A stretch of DNA of 5,019 bases from Clostridia bacterium. Lineage in GTDB: Bacteria > Bacillota > Clostridia > Oscillospirales > CAG-272. Location of the stretch: the NCBI GenBank assembly GCA_017382615.1, contig JAFNZX010000380.1, forward strand, positions 1 through 5,019. Direction: 5' to 3'. The position numbers and the translations under genes are program-made. This document shows, piece after piece, positions 1 to 5,019 of this stretch. Below the pieces are notes generated by a model. It was given only the letters and a program-made list of their open reading frames with translations, was not told the origin of the DNA and made no database searches. The number at the start of each line of letters is the position of its first letter. The first letter of the stretch is position 1.

Positions 1-471
1 GTAGATCTCGTTAATAAAATCTGCAATGACCTCACCGTCCAAGGTGTCTACGTAGAAGGGATTGACCTCATAATAGAAGCAATAATTTTCAAAGCAATAG
101 ATGACCTCGGGGCCTCTGGGATCCTCCAGATCGGGCGTAAAGGTCTTGACGCGCAGATACTTCTGCTGATACTTCAGACCCTTGCCGTTGACGATACCGC
201 CGCCAAAGCCGGAGGGCCAGCCGTTCTCGTCGTACGCCCATGCGTGCATGCCTCTCTTGCCTGCCTCGTCAATGGATGCAGAAACGTTTTCGAACCATTC
301 CTTGCCCATGTACTCGGTCTGCAAACCGCCGCGTGCGTGCATAAAGAAGCCGCCGATGCCCACGTCGTCCATCATGCCGATCTGTCTGCGCGTTTCCTCG
401 GTACGAAGACGCTCATTCCAGGACCAGAACGGGATGGGACGGTACTTTTTGTCCACAAATTTAAAATCCAT
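1..471 (-). CDS. GH106-like glycoside hydrolase (alpha-L-rhamnosidase type), N-terminal part only
   Basis: Only the first 157 residues are in the window; the reading frame runs off the left edge without a stop. The N-terminus has the pattern I associate with GH106-type and related TIM-barrel hydrolases: RPIPFWSWN at residues 11-19, a helix with EETRRQIGMM, GIGGFFMHARGGL at 38-50, EWFENVSASIDEAGKRGMHAW at about 58-78, then YDENGWPSGFGGG at 80-92. The last visible stretch (YVDTLDGEVIADFI, 140-153) also fits the family. Such enzymes usually run to many hundreds of residues, so most of the protein, including the likely catalytic acids, lies outside. No signal peptide is visible, so a cytoplasmic enzyme acting on imported oligosaccharides is the simplest inference. 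The ATG at 471-469 is preceded by AGGAGG at 477-482 with 5-nt spacing. The gene follows the lipoprotein gene after 49 nt. Family call fairly firm; substrate unknown. Confidence 0.72.
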   Translation of the reverse strand, partial: MDFKFVDKKYRPIPFWSWNERLRTEETRRQIGMMDDVGIGGFFMHARGGLQTEYMGKEWFENVSASIDEAGKRGMHAWAYDENGWPSGFGGGIVNGKGLKYQQKYLRVKTFTPDLEDPRGPEVIYCFENYCFYYEVNPFYVDTLDGEVIADFINEIY

Positions 472-486
472 TTTGACCTCCTTTGT

Positions 487-506
487 CGTCGGAAATTTCC
501 CCGACG
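487..506 (-). other. Short hairpin in the leader of the glycoside hydrolase gene
   Basis: CGTCGG (487-492) is perfectly complementary to CCGACG (501-506), giving a 6-bp GC-rich stem with an 8-nt AT-containing loop. It sits in the 49-nt gap between the lipoprotein stop codon and the ribosome binding site of the glycoside hydrolase. No run of T follows it on either strand, so it is a poor intrinsic terminator. It may be an mRNA processing or stability element, or an operator, or chance. Confidence 0.35.
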
Positions 507-520
507 CAGATGTATAAATT

Positions 521-1993
521 TTAATGATTTTCAACCAAATATGCGCGCAGGATCTGTACGTCGCGCGCGTCCACCGCACCGCTGTCATCAAGATCGGCAG
601 CACCCGTATGACAAACGGCAGGCAGCTCTTGCAAATATCGCAGCATGGCAGTCACGTCCCTGCCGTCCACCGTGCCGTTCTGATCGGCATCCCCCCACAG
701 ATAGTCCGCAAGATCCAAAATGCTGACCGACAAGGTTTGCATCTTGCCGTCGGGCGTGTCGCAAACGCGGTAATACACCGTGTCGCCGTCCACCCAAAGT
801 CCCCAGATCTGCATACCGCGCGGCAACTCGGCATCAATCTCTACAATAACGCCGCTCTGCAGGTTATGCGCAAGTATTTTTTTGGGGGTATTGTAAATCA
901 AATTGCCGCGATACGTGCCCACACCCATAAAGGCATCCAAATAGTATGAGCCGCCGTCCGGTGTCAGCCACTTTTCATCACTTGCGATGACTGTCGTGGT
1001 GCTCATGGTGGTAAAATCCACCCTGCGCACGGCATGCCCCTCGCTATCCGCATAAAACCACTGTCCTGCAGTGTAGGAAAAAGGCTCGTTGACCTCTGTT
1101 AAAAACGTGTTCTCATATGCATCCCGCGTGCAAACAGCCTCGCTGTCCCATGCGTAATGCCCCGTCCTTGCAATGCCCGCATCACTGCGCAAAAAGTTTG
1201 CATGCAACGCTTGCCCTGCACGGTCCGGGATGGGATCATCCCACGTCACGTCCACGTGATAGCTCTGACCGCCCAAGGTGATCACGTTCCAGACATGATT
1301 CATCTCTGCACTGACCGCCACGTCCGATGCAATGCCGTACCGCGCAAGCAGTGCCGTATACGTCAGCGTGTACGCTTGGCAAACACCGCGTCCCTTTTGC
1401 AAAAACTGATACATATCGTAGATCTCGTAATCGGTATCGTACGAAAAATGCAGGCAAAGGTAATCGTGCAGGTACAAAGCAATCTCAAAATCGCTCCAAT
1501 GCGCATCCACGCCCGCGCAGATCTCGTCAAGGCGCGCATTCACGTACGCCCGCGCCCTGATCAGCTCCTCGCCCGCCATGCGATACGACGGATTGAGCGT
1601 AACGACCTGCCCTGCAGCGGTATAGGTATATGAAATTCCGGGCATGACGAAATACAAATCCGGATAACGGTTCATCACGTCGGTAAAGACCCCGGTAATG
1701 CTGTCCACAGGGATTTTAAAATCCGAGAGATCAATCTCCTCCTCGCCCGCCAGCAGCGCTGCGTATATGTAAGCCTCGATCTCCGCTGCACTTGCTAAGT
1801 AAAGCGCGGCACTCGCCTCACCCTCGGACAGCCCGACCTCCACAAGCTCCCCTTGCCCTGCATGGACAAGCGGTGCGGGAGCCACGGGACTTTGCATCAC
1901 GGGCTCGTATGCAATCGGTGCGGGAGCTGCGCACGCAGACAATACAAGCAAAAGCAGCAATGCCATTGCGCACAACGTTTTTGTCGTTTTCAT
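521..1993 (-). CDS. Lipoprotein with transglutaminase-like domain and C-terminal dockerin repeats
   Basis: A 490-residue protein in three parts. Residues 1-21 form a lipoprotein signal peptide: MKTTK, a Leu-rich core, then lipobox LSAC with Cys21 as the lipid-attached residue, so it should be anchored on the outer face of the membrane. After an Ala/Pro-rich linker comes a transglutaminase-like (papain-fold) domain with an apparent Cys-His-Asp triad: Cys205 in GRGVCQAYT, His233 in MNHVWN and Asp248 in HVDVTWDD. Residues of roughly 300-430 are rich in beta strands (WFYADSEG, NLIYNT, DGDTVYYRV) and may be a propeller-like module. The C-terminus holds two dockerin type I half-repeats with calcium-loop spacing: GDADQNGTVDGRD (434-446) and ADLDDSGAVDARD (466-478), each followed by a short helix. 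In this family the domain may act as a protease, cross-linker or amidase; the activity here is unknown. The start at 1993 was chosen because the ribosome binding site lies just upstream, leaving a clean signal peptide. Confidence 0.88.
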   Translation of the reverse strand: MKTTKTLCAMALLLLLVLSACAAPAPIAYEPVMQSPVAPAPLVHAGQGELVEVGLSEGEASAALYLASAAEIEAYIYAALLAGEEEIDLSDFKIPVDSITGVFTDVMNRYPDLYFVMPGISYTYTAAGQVVTLNPSYRMAGEELIRARAYVNARLDEICAGVDAHWSDFEIALYLHDYLCLHFSYDTDYEIYDMYQFLQKGRGVCQAYTLTYTALLARYGIASDVAVSAEMNHVWNVITLGGQSYHVDVTWDDPIPDRAGQALHANFLRSDAGIARTGHYAWDSEAVCTRDAYENTFLTEVNEPFSYTAGQWFYADSEGHAVRRVDFTTMSTTTVIASDEKWLTPDGGSYYLDAFMGVGTYRGNLIYNTPKKILAHNLQSGVIVEIDAELPRGMQIWGLWVDGDTVYYRVCDTPDGKMQTLSVSILDLADYLWGDADQNGTVDGRDVTAMLRYLQELPAVCHTGAADLDDSGAVDARDVQILRAYLVENH

Positions 1994-2000
1994 ACGCTCA

Positions 2001-2005
2001 CCTCC
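2001..2005 (-). promoter_or_regulatory. Ribosome binding site that fixes the lipoprotein start
   Basis: GGAGG on the minus strand, within GGGAGGTG, lies 7 nt upstream of the ATG at 1993-1991. A TTG at 2008-2006 would extend the frame by five residues, but that codon abuts this site and would leave it inside the coding region, so the ATG is the better start. Confidence 0.85.
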
Positions 2006-2013
2006 CAATTTTC

Positions 2014-2032
2014 AAGTATATGCACGATACTT
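2014..2032. repeat. AT-rich inverted repeat across the udk stop codon
   Basis: AAGTAT (2014-2019) and ATACTT (2027-2032) form perfect 6-bp arms around a 7-nt centre. The repeat overlaps the udk stop codon and ends just before the ribosome binding site of the lipoprotein gene. The stem is AT-rich and no T tract follows, so it is not a convincing terminator. It could be a weak operator or chance. Confidence 0.25.
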
Positions 2033-2657
2033 ATACGGTATGCAATCCCGTCTGCTTGCAAATGCATTGCACGATCATCTCAAGGGCAATGGGATTATTG
2101 CCGCCGCCCGGGACAATGACGTCTGCATAGCGCTTAAAGGGCTCGACAAACGCCTCGTGCATAGGCTTAACCGTAGTCAGATACTGTGAAATGACGGAAT
2201 CCAAAGAGCGCGCCCTCTCCTTGGTGTCTCGCAGAATGCGGCGCAAAATACGCTCGTCCGCATCGGTATCCACAAACACGCGCAGATCCATTGCGTCGCG
2301 CAAGGAGGCATCCGAAAAAATGAGAATGCCCTCCAGGACGATCAGCGGCGTGGGATGCACCGTTACCACCTTGTCACTTCTGTTATGTACTGTATAATCG
2401 TATACGGGCACGTCCACGCTCTGCCCGCGGCAAAGCGCATCTAAGTGCGCGCGCAAAAGGTCTGTTTCAAACGCGTCGGGGTGGTCGTAATTGGTCAGGC
2501 AACGCTCCTCGTAGGTCTTACCTGTCTGCAAACGGTAATAGCTGTCGTGCGCGATGACGGTGACGCTTTCGCCAAACGCCGCCGCAATATGCTCAGCCAG
2601 TGTGGTCTTGCCCGAGCCCGTACCGCCCGCAACACCAACGATCATGGGCTTACTCAT
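2031..2657 (-). CDS. udk: Uridine kinase
   Basis: A 208-residue P-loop kinase of normal length for the uridine/cytidine kinase family, which phosphorylates uridine and cytidine to UMP and CMP in cytoplasmic pyrimidine salvage. Visible motifs in order: Walker A GGTGSGKTT (11-19), HDSYY (37-41) at the nucleoside-binding region, NYDHPDAFE (56-64), VPVYDYTVHNR (83-93), the Walker B-like strand VLEGIL (107-112), the lid-type segment RRILRDTKERARS (139-151) with its Arg residues, and the C-terminal VKPMHEAFVEPFKRYADVIVP (163-183). The ATG at 2657-2655 overlaps the end of tdk by 8 nt, in the arrangement ATGAGTAA. The closest purine-rich site (AGGA, 2672-2675) is 14 nt away, so translation is probably coupled to tdk. 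Phosphoribulokinase is a related fold, but the motif set and length favour uridine kinase. Confidence 0.95.
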   Translation of the reverse strand: MSKPMIVGVAGGTGSGKTTLAEHIAAAFGESVTVIAHDSYYRLQTGKTYEERCLTNYDHPDAFETDLLRAHLDALCRGQSVDVPVYDYTVHNRSDKVVTVHPTPLIVLEGILIFSDASLRDAMDLRVFVDTDADERILRRILRDTKERARSLDSVISQYLTTVKPMHEAFVEPFKRYADVIVPGGGNNPIALEMIVQCICKQTGLHTV

Positions 2658-3243
2658 GTGCGCTCTCGCTTTCCTGCGCGGCAATCGCCTGCTTCCAACA
2701 GCTGTGGCACATGGCAACGTAGGAATCGTTACCGCCAAGCAGGATTTGTCCGCCCGTGGTCACCACGCGTCCGGCGCCGTCAATACGTGCGTTGACGATG
2801 GCTTTTTTGCCGCAAGTACAGATGGTCTTGATCTCGGTAATGGAATCCGCCACCTCAAACAGTCTGCGGCTGCCCGAAAACTGGTGCGTCATAAAGTCGG
2901 TGCGCAAGCCAAAGCACAAAACGGGAATATCCAGCTCGTCCACAATACGGCGCAGCTGGTCGATCTGCTCCTCGGTAAAGAACTGGCACTCATCCGCAAT
3001 GATGACGTGGCAGTCCTTGCACTGCGCGAATTCCTCGTAAATGTCGGTCGTCGCCCCGATGATCTGCGCCTCTGCCTCAAGACCAATGCGCGAGCGAATG
3101 ATGCCCGCACCGTCACGCGTGTCAATAGCGGGCTTGATCAGCCACACGCGCATGCCGCGCTCCTCATAGTTGAACTTGGTAATCAGCGCGTTTGCAGTCT
3201 TGGATGAGCCCATTGCGCCGTATTTGAAGTATAATTTCGCCAT
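2650..3243 (-). CDS. tdk: Thymidine kinase, type II (TK1-like)
   Basis: A 197-residue cytoplasmic enzyme that phosphorylates thymidine (and deoxyuridine) to the monophosphate for DNA synthesis. Motifs: P-loop GAMGSSKT (9-16), NYEERGMRVW (25-34), DTRDGAGIIRSRIGL (41-55), Walker B DECQF (84-88) with the presumed catalytic Glu85, IPVLCFGLRTDF (106-117), and a zinc/lasso region with Cys142 and Cys144 in ICTCGKKA and Cys179 and Cys182 in MCHSC. The CxC first pair and the IPVLCFGLRTDF segment resemble the E. coli-type Tdk rather than the human CxxC form. The P-loop has Ser14 where the Walker consensus has Gly. The ATG at 3243 lies 3 nt after the pepT stop codon; its AAGGAG site (3250-3255) is inside the last codons of pepT, a strong operon sign. 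The 3' end overlaps udk, so the two pyrimidine salvage kinases are likely made together. Confidence 0.95.
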   Translation of the reverse strand: MAKLYFKYGAMGSSKTANALITKFNYEERGMRVWLIKPAIDTRDGAGIIRSRIGLEAEAQIIGATTDIYEEFAQCKDCHVIIADECQFFTEEQIDQLRRIVDELDIPVLCFGLRTDFMTHQFSGSRRLFEVADSITEIKTICTCGKKAIVNARIDGAGRVVTTGGQILLGGNDSYVAMCHSCWKQAIAAQESESAHE

Positions 3244-3246
3244 TTT

Positions 3247-4464
3247 TTACTCCTTTACCGCGTTGCAGAGAATGCGCTCGACGATATCCACGACACCGTT
3301 GAGTGACTCGATCGACAAAAATTCAAATCTGGAATGGAAGTTCTCGCCACCCGTGCACAGATTGGGGCAAGGCAAACCCATAAAGGAAAGTCTTGCACCG
3401 TCCGTGCCGCCTCTGATCGGCACGACGATGGGCGTAATGCCCAGCTGCTCCATGGCAACCTTGGCGCGCTCCACGATATACATATGCTCGTTTATGATCT
3501 CCTTCATGTTATAGTAGGAGTCCTTTATGGAAAGCGTGCAGCTGCCCGCGCCAAAGCGCGCGTTGATCTCATCTGCTGCCGCCTGCATGACCTGCTTTTT
3601 CTCTTCAAACAGCGCGCGGTCGTGGTCGCGGATGATATACACAAGCTGTGCGTGCTCGCAATCACCCTGCATGTCGCACAAATGGAAGAATCCCTCATAC
3701 CCCTCGGTCATAGCGGGGATCTGCTCTGCGGGCAAAAGCGCATTGAACGCCAAAGCCAACAGCTGTGCGTTCTTCATCTTATCCTTTGCAGAGCCCGGAT
3801 GAATGGACACGCCCGCAAACTTGACCACGGCAGACGCCGCGTTGAAGTTCTCATATTCCAGCTCGCCAAGCGGTCCGCCATCCACGGTATAGGCGTAATC
3901 CGCACCGAATTTTTCTACGTCAAAGTGGTCGGCACCTCTGCCGATCTCCTCGTCGGGGGTAAAGCAGATCTTGACCGTGCCGTGCTCAGCGTCACTTGCC
4001 AGAAGTCTTTCCACCACGGAAACGATCGCGGCAACGCCCGCCTTATCGTCTGCACCGAGCAGCGTCGTGCCGTCGGTGACGATGAGATGCTGCCCCACGT
4101 AATTTTGCAGACTCGGATAATCCGCAACCGTCATATAAATGCCCTTTTCCTCGTTGAGCAGGATATCCCCGCCCTTGTAATCCACAATGCGTGCCGCAAT
4201 GGGCGCATCCGCGCAGGCATCCGAGGTATCCACGTGCGCCACAAGACCGATCACGGGGCACTCCTTTTCGGTATTGGCAGGCAGGGTTGCATACAAATAG
4301 CCCTTATCGTCCAGCTCCACGTCCTCAAGTCCCAAGGACATCAGCTCTGCGGCAAGTGCCATGCTGAGCACGATCTGCTTTTCCGAGCTGGGAACGGTTT
4401 CGGAGCGCTCGTCCGACATGGTGGGGTATGCGACGTATTTTAAAAATCTTTCATAGGGTTTCAT
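3247..4464 (-). CDS. pepT: Peptidase T (tripeptide aminopeptidase, M20 family)
   Basis: A 405-residue di-zinc metallopeptidase that removes the N-terminal residue from tripeptides in the cytoplasm, completing peptide breakdown after uptake. Length and residue spacing match characterised PepT closely. Zinc ligands and catalytic residues appear in the expected order: His77 and Asp79 in AHVDT, bridging Asp139 in GADDKAG, catalytic Glu172 and ligand Glu173 in TPDEEIG, Asp195 in YTVDGG, and His377 in TGGENFHSRFE. The N-terminal YERFLKYVAYPTMSDE and the dimerisation-lid part (IHPGSAKDKMKNA, RGGTDGARLSFMGLPCPN) are also typical, and no key residue is missing. The ATG at 4464-4462 has AAGGAG at 4475-4480, 10 nt upstream. 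It is the first gene of the minus-strand string, behind the promoter at 4531-4559. Confidence 0.97.
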   Translation of the reverse strand: MKPYERFLKYVAYPTMSDERSETVPSSEKQIVLSMALAAELMSLGLEDVELDDKGYLYATLPANTEKECPVIGLVAHVDTSDACADAPIAARIVDYKGGDILLNEEKGIYMTVADYPSLQNYVGQHLIVTDGTTLLGADDKAGVAAIVSVVERLLASDAEHGTVKICFTPDEEIGRGADHFDVEKFGADYAYTVDGGPLGELEYENFNAASAVVKFAGVSIHPGSAKDKMKNAQLLALAFNALLPAEQIPAMTEGYEGFFHLCDMQGDCEHAQLVYIIRDHDRALFEEKKQVMQAAADEINARFGAGSCTLSIKDSYYNMKEIINEHMYIVERAKVAMEQLGITPIVVPIRGGTDGARLSFMGLPCPNLCTGGENFHSRFEFLSIESLNGVVDIVERILCNAVKE

Positions 4465-4474
4465 ATATTACATT

Positions 4475-4480
4475 CTCCTT
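4475..4480 (-). promoter_or_regulatory. Ribosome binding site of pepT
   Basis: AAGGAG on the minus strand, 10 nt before the pepT ATG. This spacing is slightly long. A second ATG at 4473-4471 lies closer but is followed at once by TAA, so it cannot start pepT. Confidence 0.75.
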
Positions 4481-4498
4481 GGAATATTCTCCGTAGGG

Positions 4499-4513
4499 GC
4501 GATCAGTGATCGC
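4499..4513. repeat. Palindrome in the pepT leader, possible dispersed repeat
   Basis: GCGATCA (4499-4505) and TGATCGC (4507-4513) are perfect 7-bp arms around one central base. The element sits about 10-25 nt downstream of the predicted pepT transcription start, in the 5' untranslated region. The surrounding GTAGGGGCGATC (4493-4504) resembles GTAGGGGCGA-type intergenic palindromes that I recall as dispersed in genomes of uncultured clostridia; this recollection was not checked. It could alternatively be an operator site for a dimeric repressor, or a small mRNA hairpin (5-bp stem GCGAT/ATCGC, 5-nt loop). Confidence 0.55.
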
Positions 4514-4530
4514 TCGCCATTCCTGTCTAC

Positions 4531-4559
4531 AGTATACCATATTTTTCTTCGCCTATCAA
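4531..4559 (-). promoter_or_regulatory. Sigma-A type promoter for pepT-tdk-udk
   Basis: On the minus strand, -35 TTGATA (4554-4559) and -10 TATACT (4531-4536) are separated by exactly 17 bp, and TGG immediately before the -10 gives an extended -10. Transcription should begin near 4524, giving a leader of about 60 nt that contains the palindrome at 4499-4513. Confidence 0.8.
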
Positions 4560-4590
4560 GGCATTTACCCAAAAAAATCCGCAATTCCCC

Positions 4591-4619
4591 TTTTCTTTTT
4601 TGTGGCATTGTGATATAAT
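4591..4619 (+). promoter_or_regulatory. Extended -10 promoter for luxS
   Basis: A perfect TATAAT at 4614-4619 is preceded by TGA (4611-4613), an extended -10. The -35 position at 17-bp spacing (4591-4596, TTTTCT) is poor and lies in a T-rich stretch. The start would fall near 4626, leaving a leader of only about 25 nt, too short for a SAM or other riboswitch. Confidence 0.7.
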
Positions 4620-4633
4620 GGAGCAAAGACTCA

Positions 4634-4649
4634 TGAAAGGACGCTTTCA
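4634..4649 (+). promoter_or_regulatory. luxS: Hairpin covering the luxS ribosome binding site
   Basis: TGAAAG (4634-4639) pairs perfectly with CTTTCA (4644-4649) around the 4-nt loop GACG. The likely ribosome binding site AAAGGA (4636-4641) spans the 5' arm and loop, and the 3' arm ends two bases before the ATG. The 6-bp stem is modest in strength; a role in lowering or modulating translation is an inference. Confidence 0.4.
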
Positions 4650-4650
4650 C

Positions 4651-5019
4651 ATGAAGAAAATTACCAGCTTTACCGTGGATCACGATACCATTACCCCGGG
4701 ATTTTACATCTCGCGCATTGACGGTGACGTGACCACCTTTGATCTGCGCACCCGCACGCCCAACGCGGGTGACTATATGGACAATTTGACCATGCACTCG
4801 GTTGAGCATATGCTTGCAACGCTTTTGCGCAATTCCGCGGACAGCGAGCGCGTGATCTACTTTGGCCCCATGGGCTGCCAGACCGGCTTTTACCTGCTCA
4901 TGCGCGACACATCCCCCGCGGATGCGTTCGCCCTGCTTTGCCGCTGCCTTGCGGACGCCATTGCTTACGAGGGCGAGATGCCCGGCAACAAGAGAAAGGA
5001 ATGCGGCAACTATCAGAAC
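4651..5019 (+). CDS. luxS: S-ribosylhomocysteine lyase LuxS, 3' end cut by the window
   Basis: The first 123 residues are present and the frame is open to the right edge. LuxS cleaves S-ribosylhomocysteine to homocysteine and DPD, the precursor of the signal AI-2, in the activated methyl cycle. The iron/zinc site is visible: His49 and His53 in HSVEHMLAT and Cys118 in ECGNY. The catalytic residues are Glu52 and Cys76 (FGPMGCQTGFY). The N-terminal ITSFTVDHDTITPGFYISR is also typical. Most LuxS proteins are about 150-160 residues, so only some 30-40 are missing. The ATG at 4651 was chosen because AAAGGA lies 9 nt upstream. An in-frame ATG at 4633 would add six residues but lies only a few bases from the predicted transcript start. 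It is divergent from pepT; its usual partner, a nucleosidase for S-adenosylhomocysteine, is not in the window. Confidence 0.96.
   Translation, partial: MKKITSFTVDHDTITPGFYISRIDGDVTTFDLRTRTPNAGDYMDNLTMHSVEHMLATLLRNSADSERVIYFGPMGCQTGFYLLMRDTSPADAFALLCRCLADAIAYEGEMPGNKRKECGNYQN

Noticed and set aside
487..506. Intrinsic terminator after the lipoprotein gene
   Set aside because: The stem is real, but no T-rich run follows it in either direction.
182..726. Overlapping plus-strand open frames across the hydrolase start and lipoprotein end
   Set aside because: They cross two convincing minus-strand genes and the gap between them, and have no homology signal that I can see.
1157..1633. Plus-strand open frame opposite the lipoprotein gene
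   Set aside because: It is antisense to the transglutaminase-like domain; its composition is typical of a shadow frame.
2015..2020. TATACT on the minus strand as a -10 for the lipoprotein gene
   Set aside because: No acceptable -35 lies 16-18 bp upstream, and transcription would begin almost at the ribosome binding site. An internal promoter is possible but not supported.
2658..2738. Longer N-terminus for uridine kinase (27 extra residues)
   Set aside because: The extension lies wholly inside tdk, has no family similarity, and the start at 2657 gives the normal length with the P-loop near residue 11.
2554..3207. Plus-strand open frame of 217 codons opposite tdk and the start of udk
   Set aside because: It is antisense to two well-identified kinases and shows no family motif.
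3334..4443. Plus-strand open frame of 369 codons opposite pepT
   Set aside because: It lies fully antisense to a pepT gene with every catalytic residue intact. Its translation is rich in His, Arg, Val and Leu without a recognisable fold, and no good ribosome binding site was identified. It looks like a codon-bias shadow.
4468..4473. ATG-TAA start-stop element in front of pepT
   Set aside because: It is only 1 nt from the ribosome binding site, too close for efficient initiation; probably a chance arrangement.
4633..4650. Alternative luxS start six codons upstream (ATG at 4633)
   Set aside because: It would lie only a few bases after the predicted transcript start and has no ribosome binding site, while the ATG at 4651 has AAAGGA at 9 nt.
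4468..4809. Minus-strand open frame of 113 codons across the divergent region into luxS
   Set aside because: It runs antisense through the conserved luxS metal-site segment and over both promoters; it cannot be a real gene alongside them.

Overview
The window looks like a chromosomal segment from an uncultured, probably gut- or rumen-type clostridial Firmicute. This is inferred from strong AGGAGG-type ribosome binding sites, a base composition that looks close to half G+C by eye, a lipoprotein carrying a dockerin-type repeat pair, and the family types of the encoded proteins. No gene is diagnostic of a genus.

Layout: almost the whole window is one minus-strand gene string, read from right to left: pepT (peptidase T), tdk (thymidine kinase), udk (uridine kinase), a lipoprotein with a transglutaminase-like domain and a C-terminal dockerin, and the start of a GH106-like glycoside hydrolase that runs off the left edge. 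pepT, tdk and udk are tightly packed (a 3-nt gap, then an 8-nt overlap) and form a convincing operon behind a good sigma-A promoter at 4531-4559. The last two genes follow after gaps of 37 and 49 nt with no recognisable terminator. They could be read through from the same operon or have their own weak promoters.

At the right end, luxS (S-ribosylhomocysteine lyase) is transcribed divergently on the plus strand and is cut by the window edge. The 186-nt divergent region (4465-4650) holds both promoters, a near-perfect palindrome resembling dispersed intergenic repeats of clostridial genomes, and a small hairpin that would cover the luxS ribosome binding site.

Functionally, tdk and udk are the two classic pyrimidine-nucleoside salvage kinases (dTMP and UMP formation). 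pepT releases amino acids from tripeptides. luxS detoxifies S-ribosylhomocysteine and yields the AI-2 precursor. The two left-hand genes point to surface protein or polysaccharide handling. No mobile element, CRISPR array, rRNA or tRNA was seen. I did not find a convincing undescribed system. The least ordinary items are the lipid-anchored transglutaminase-dockerin protein, the palindrome in the pepT leader, the P-loop variant in Tdk and the luxS hairpin.
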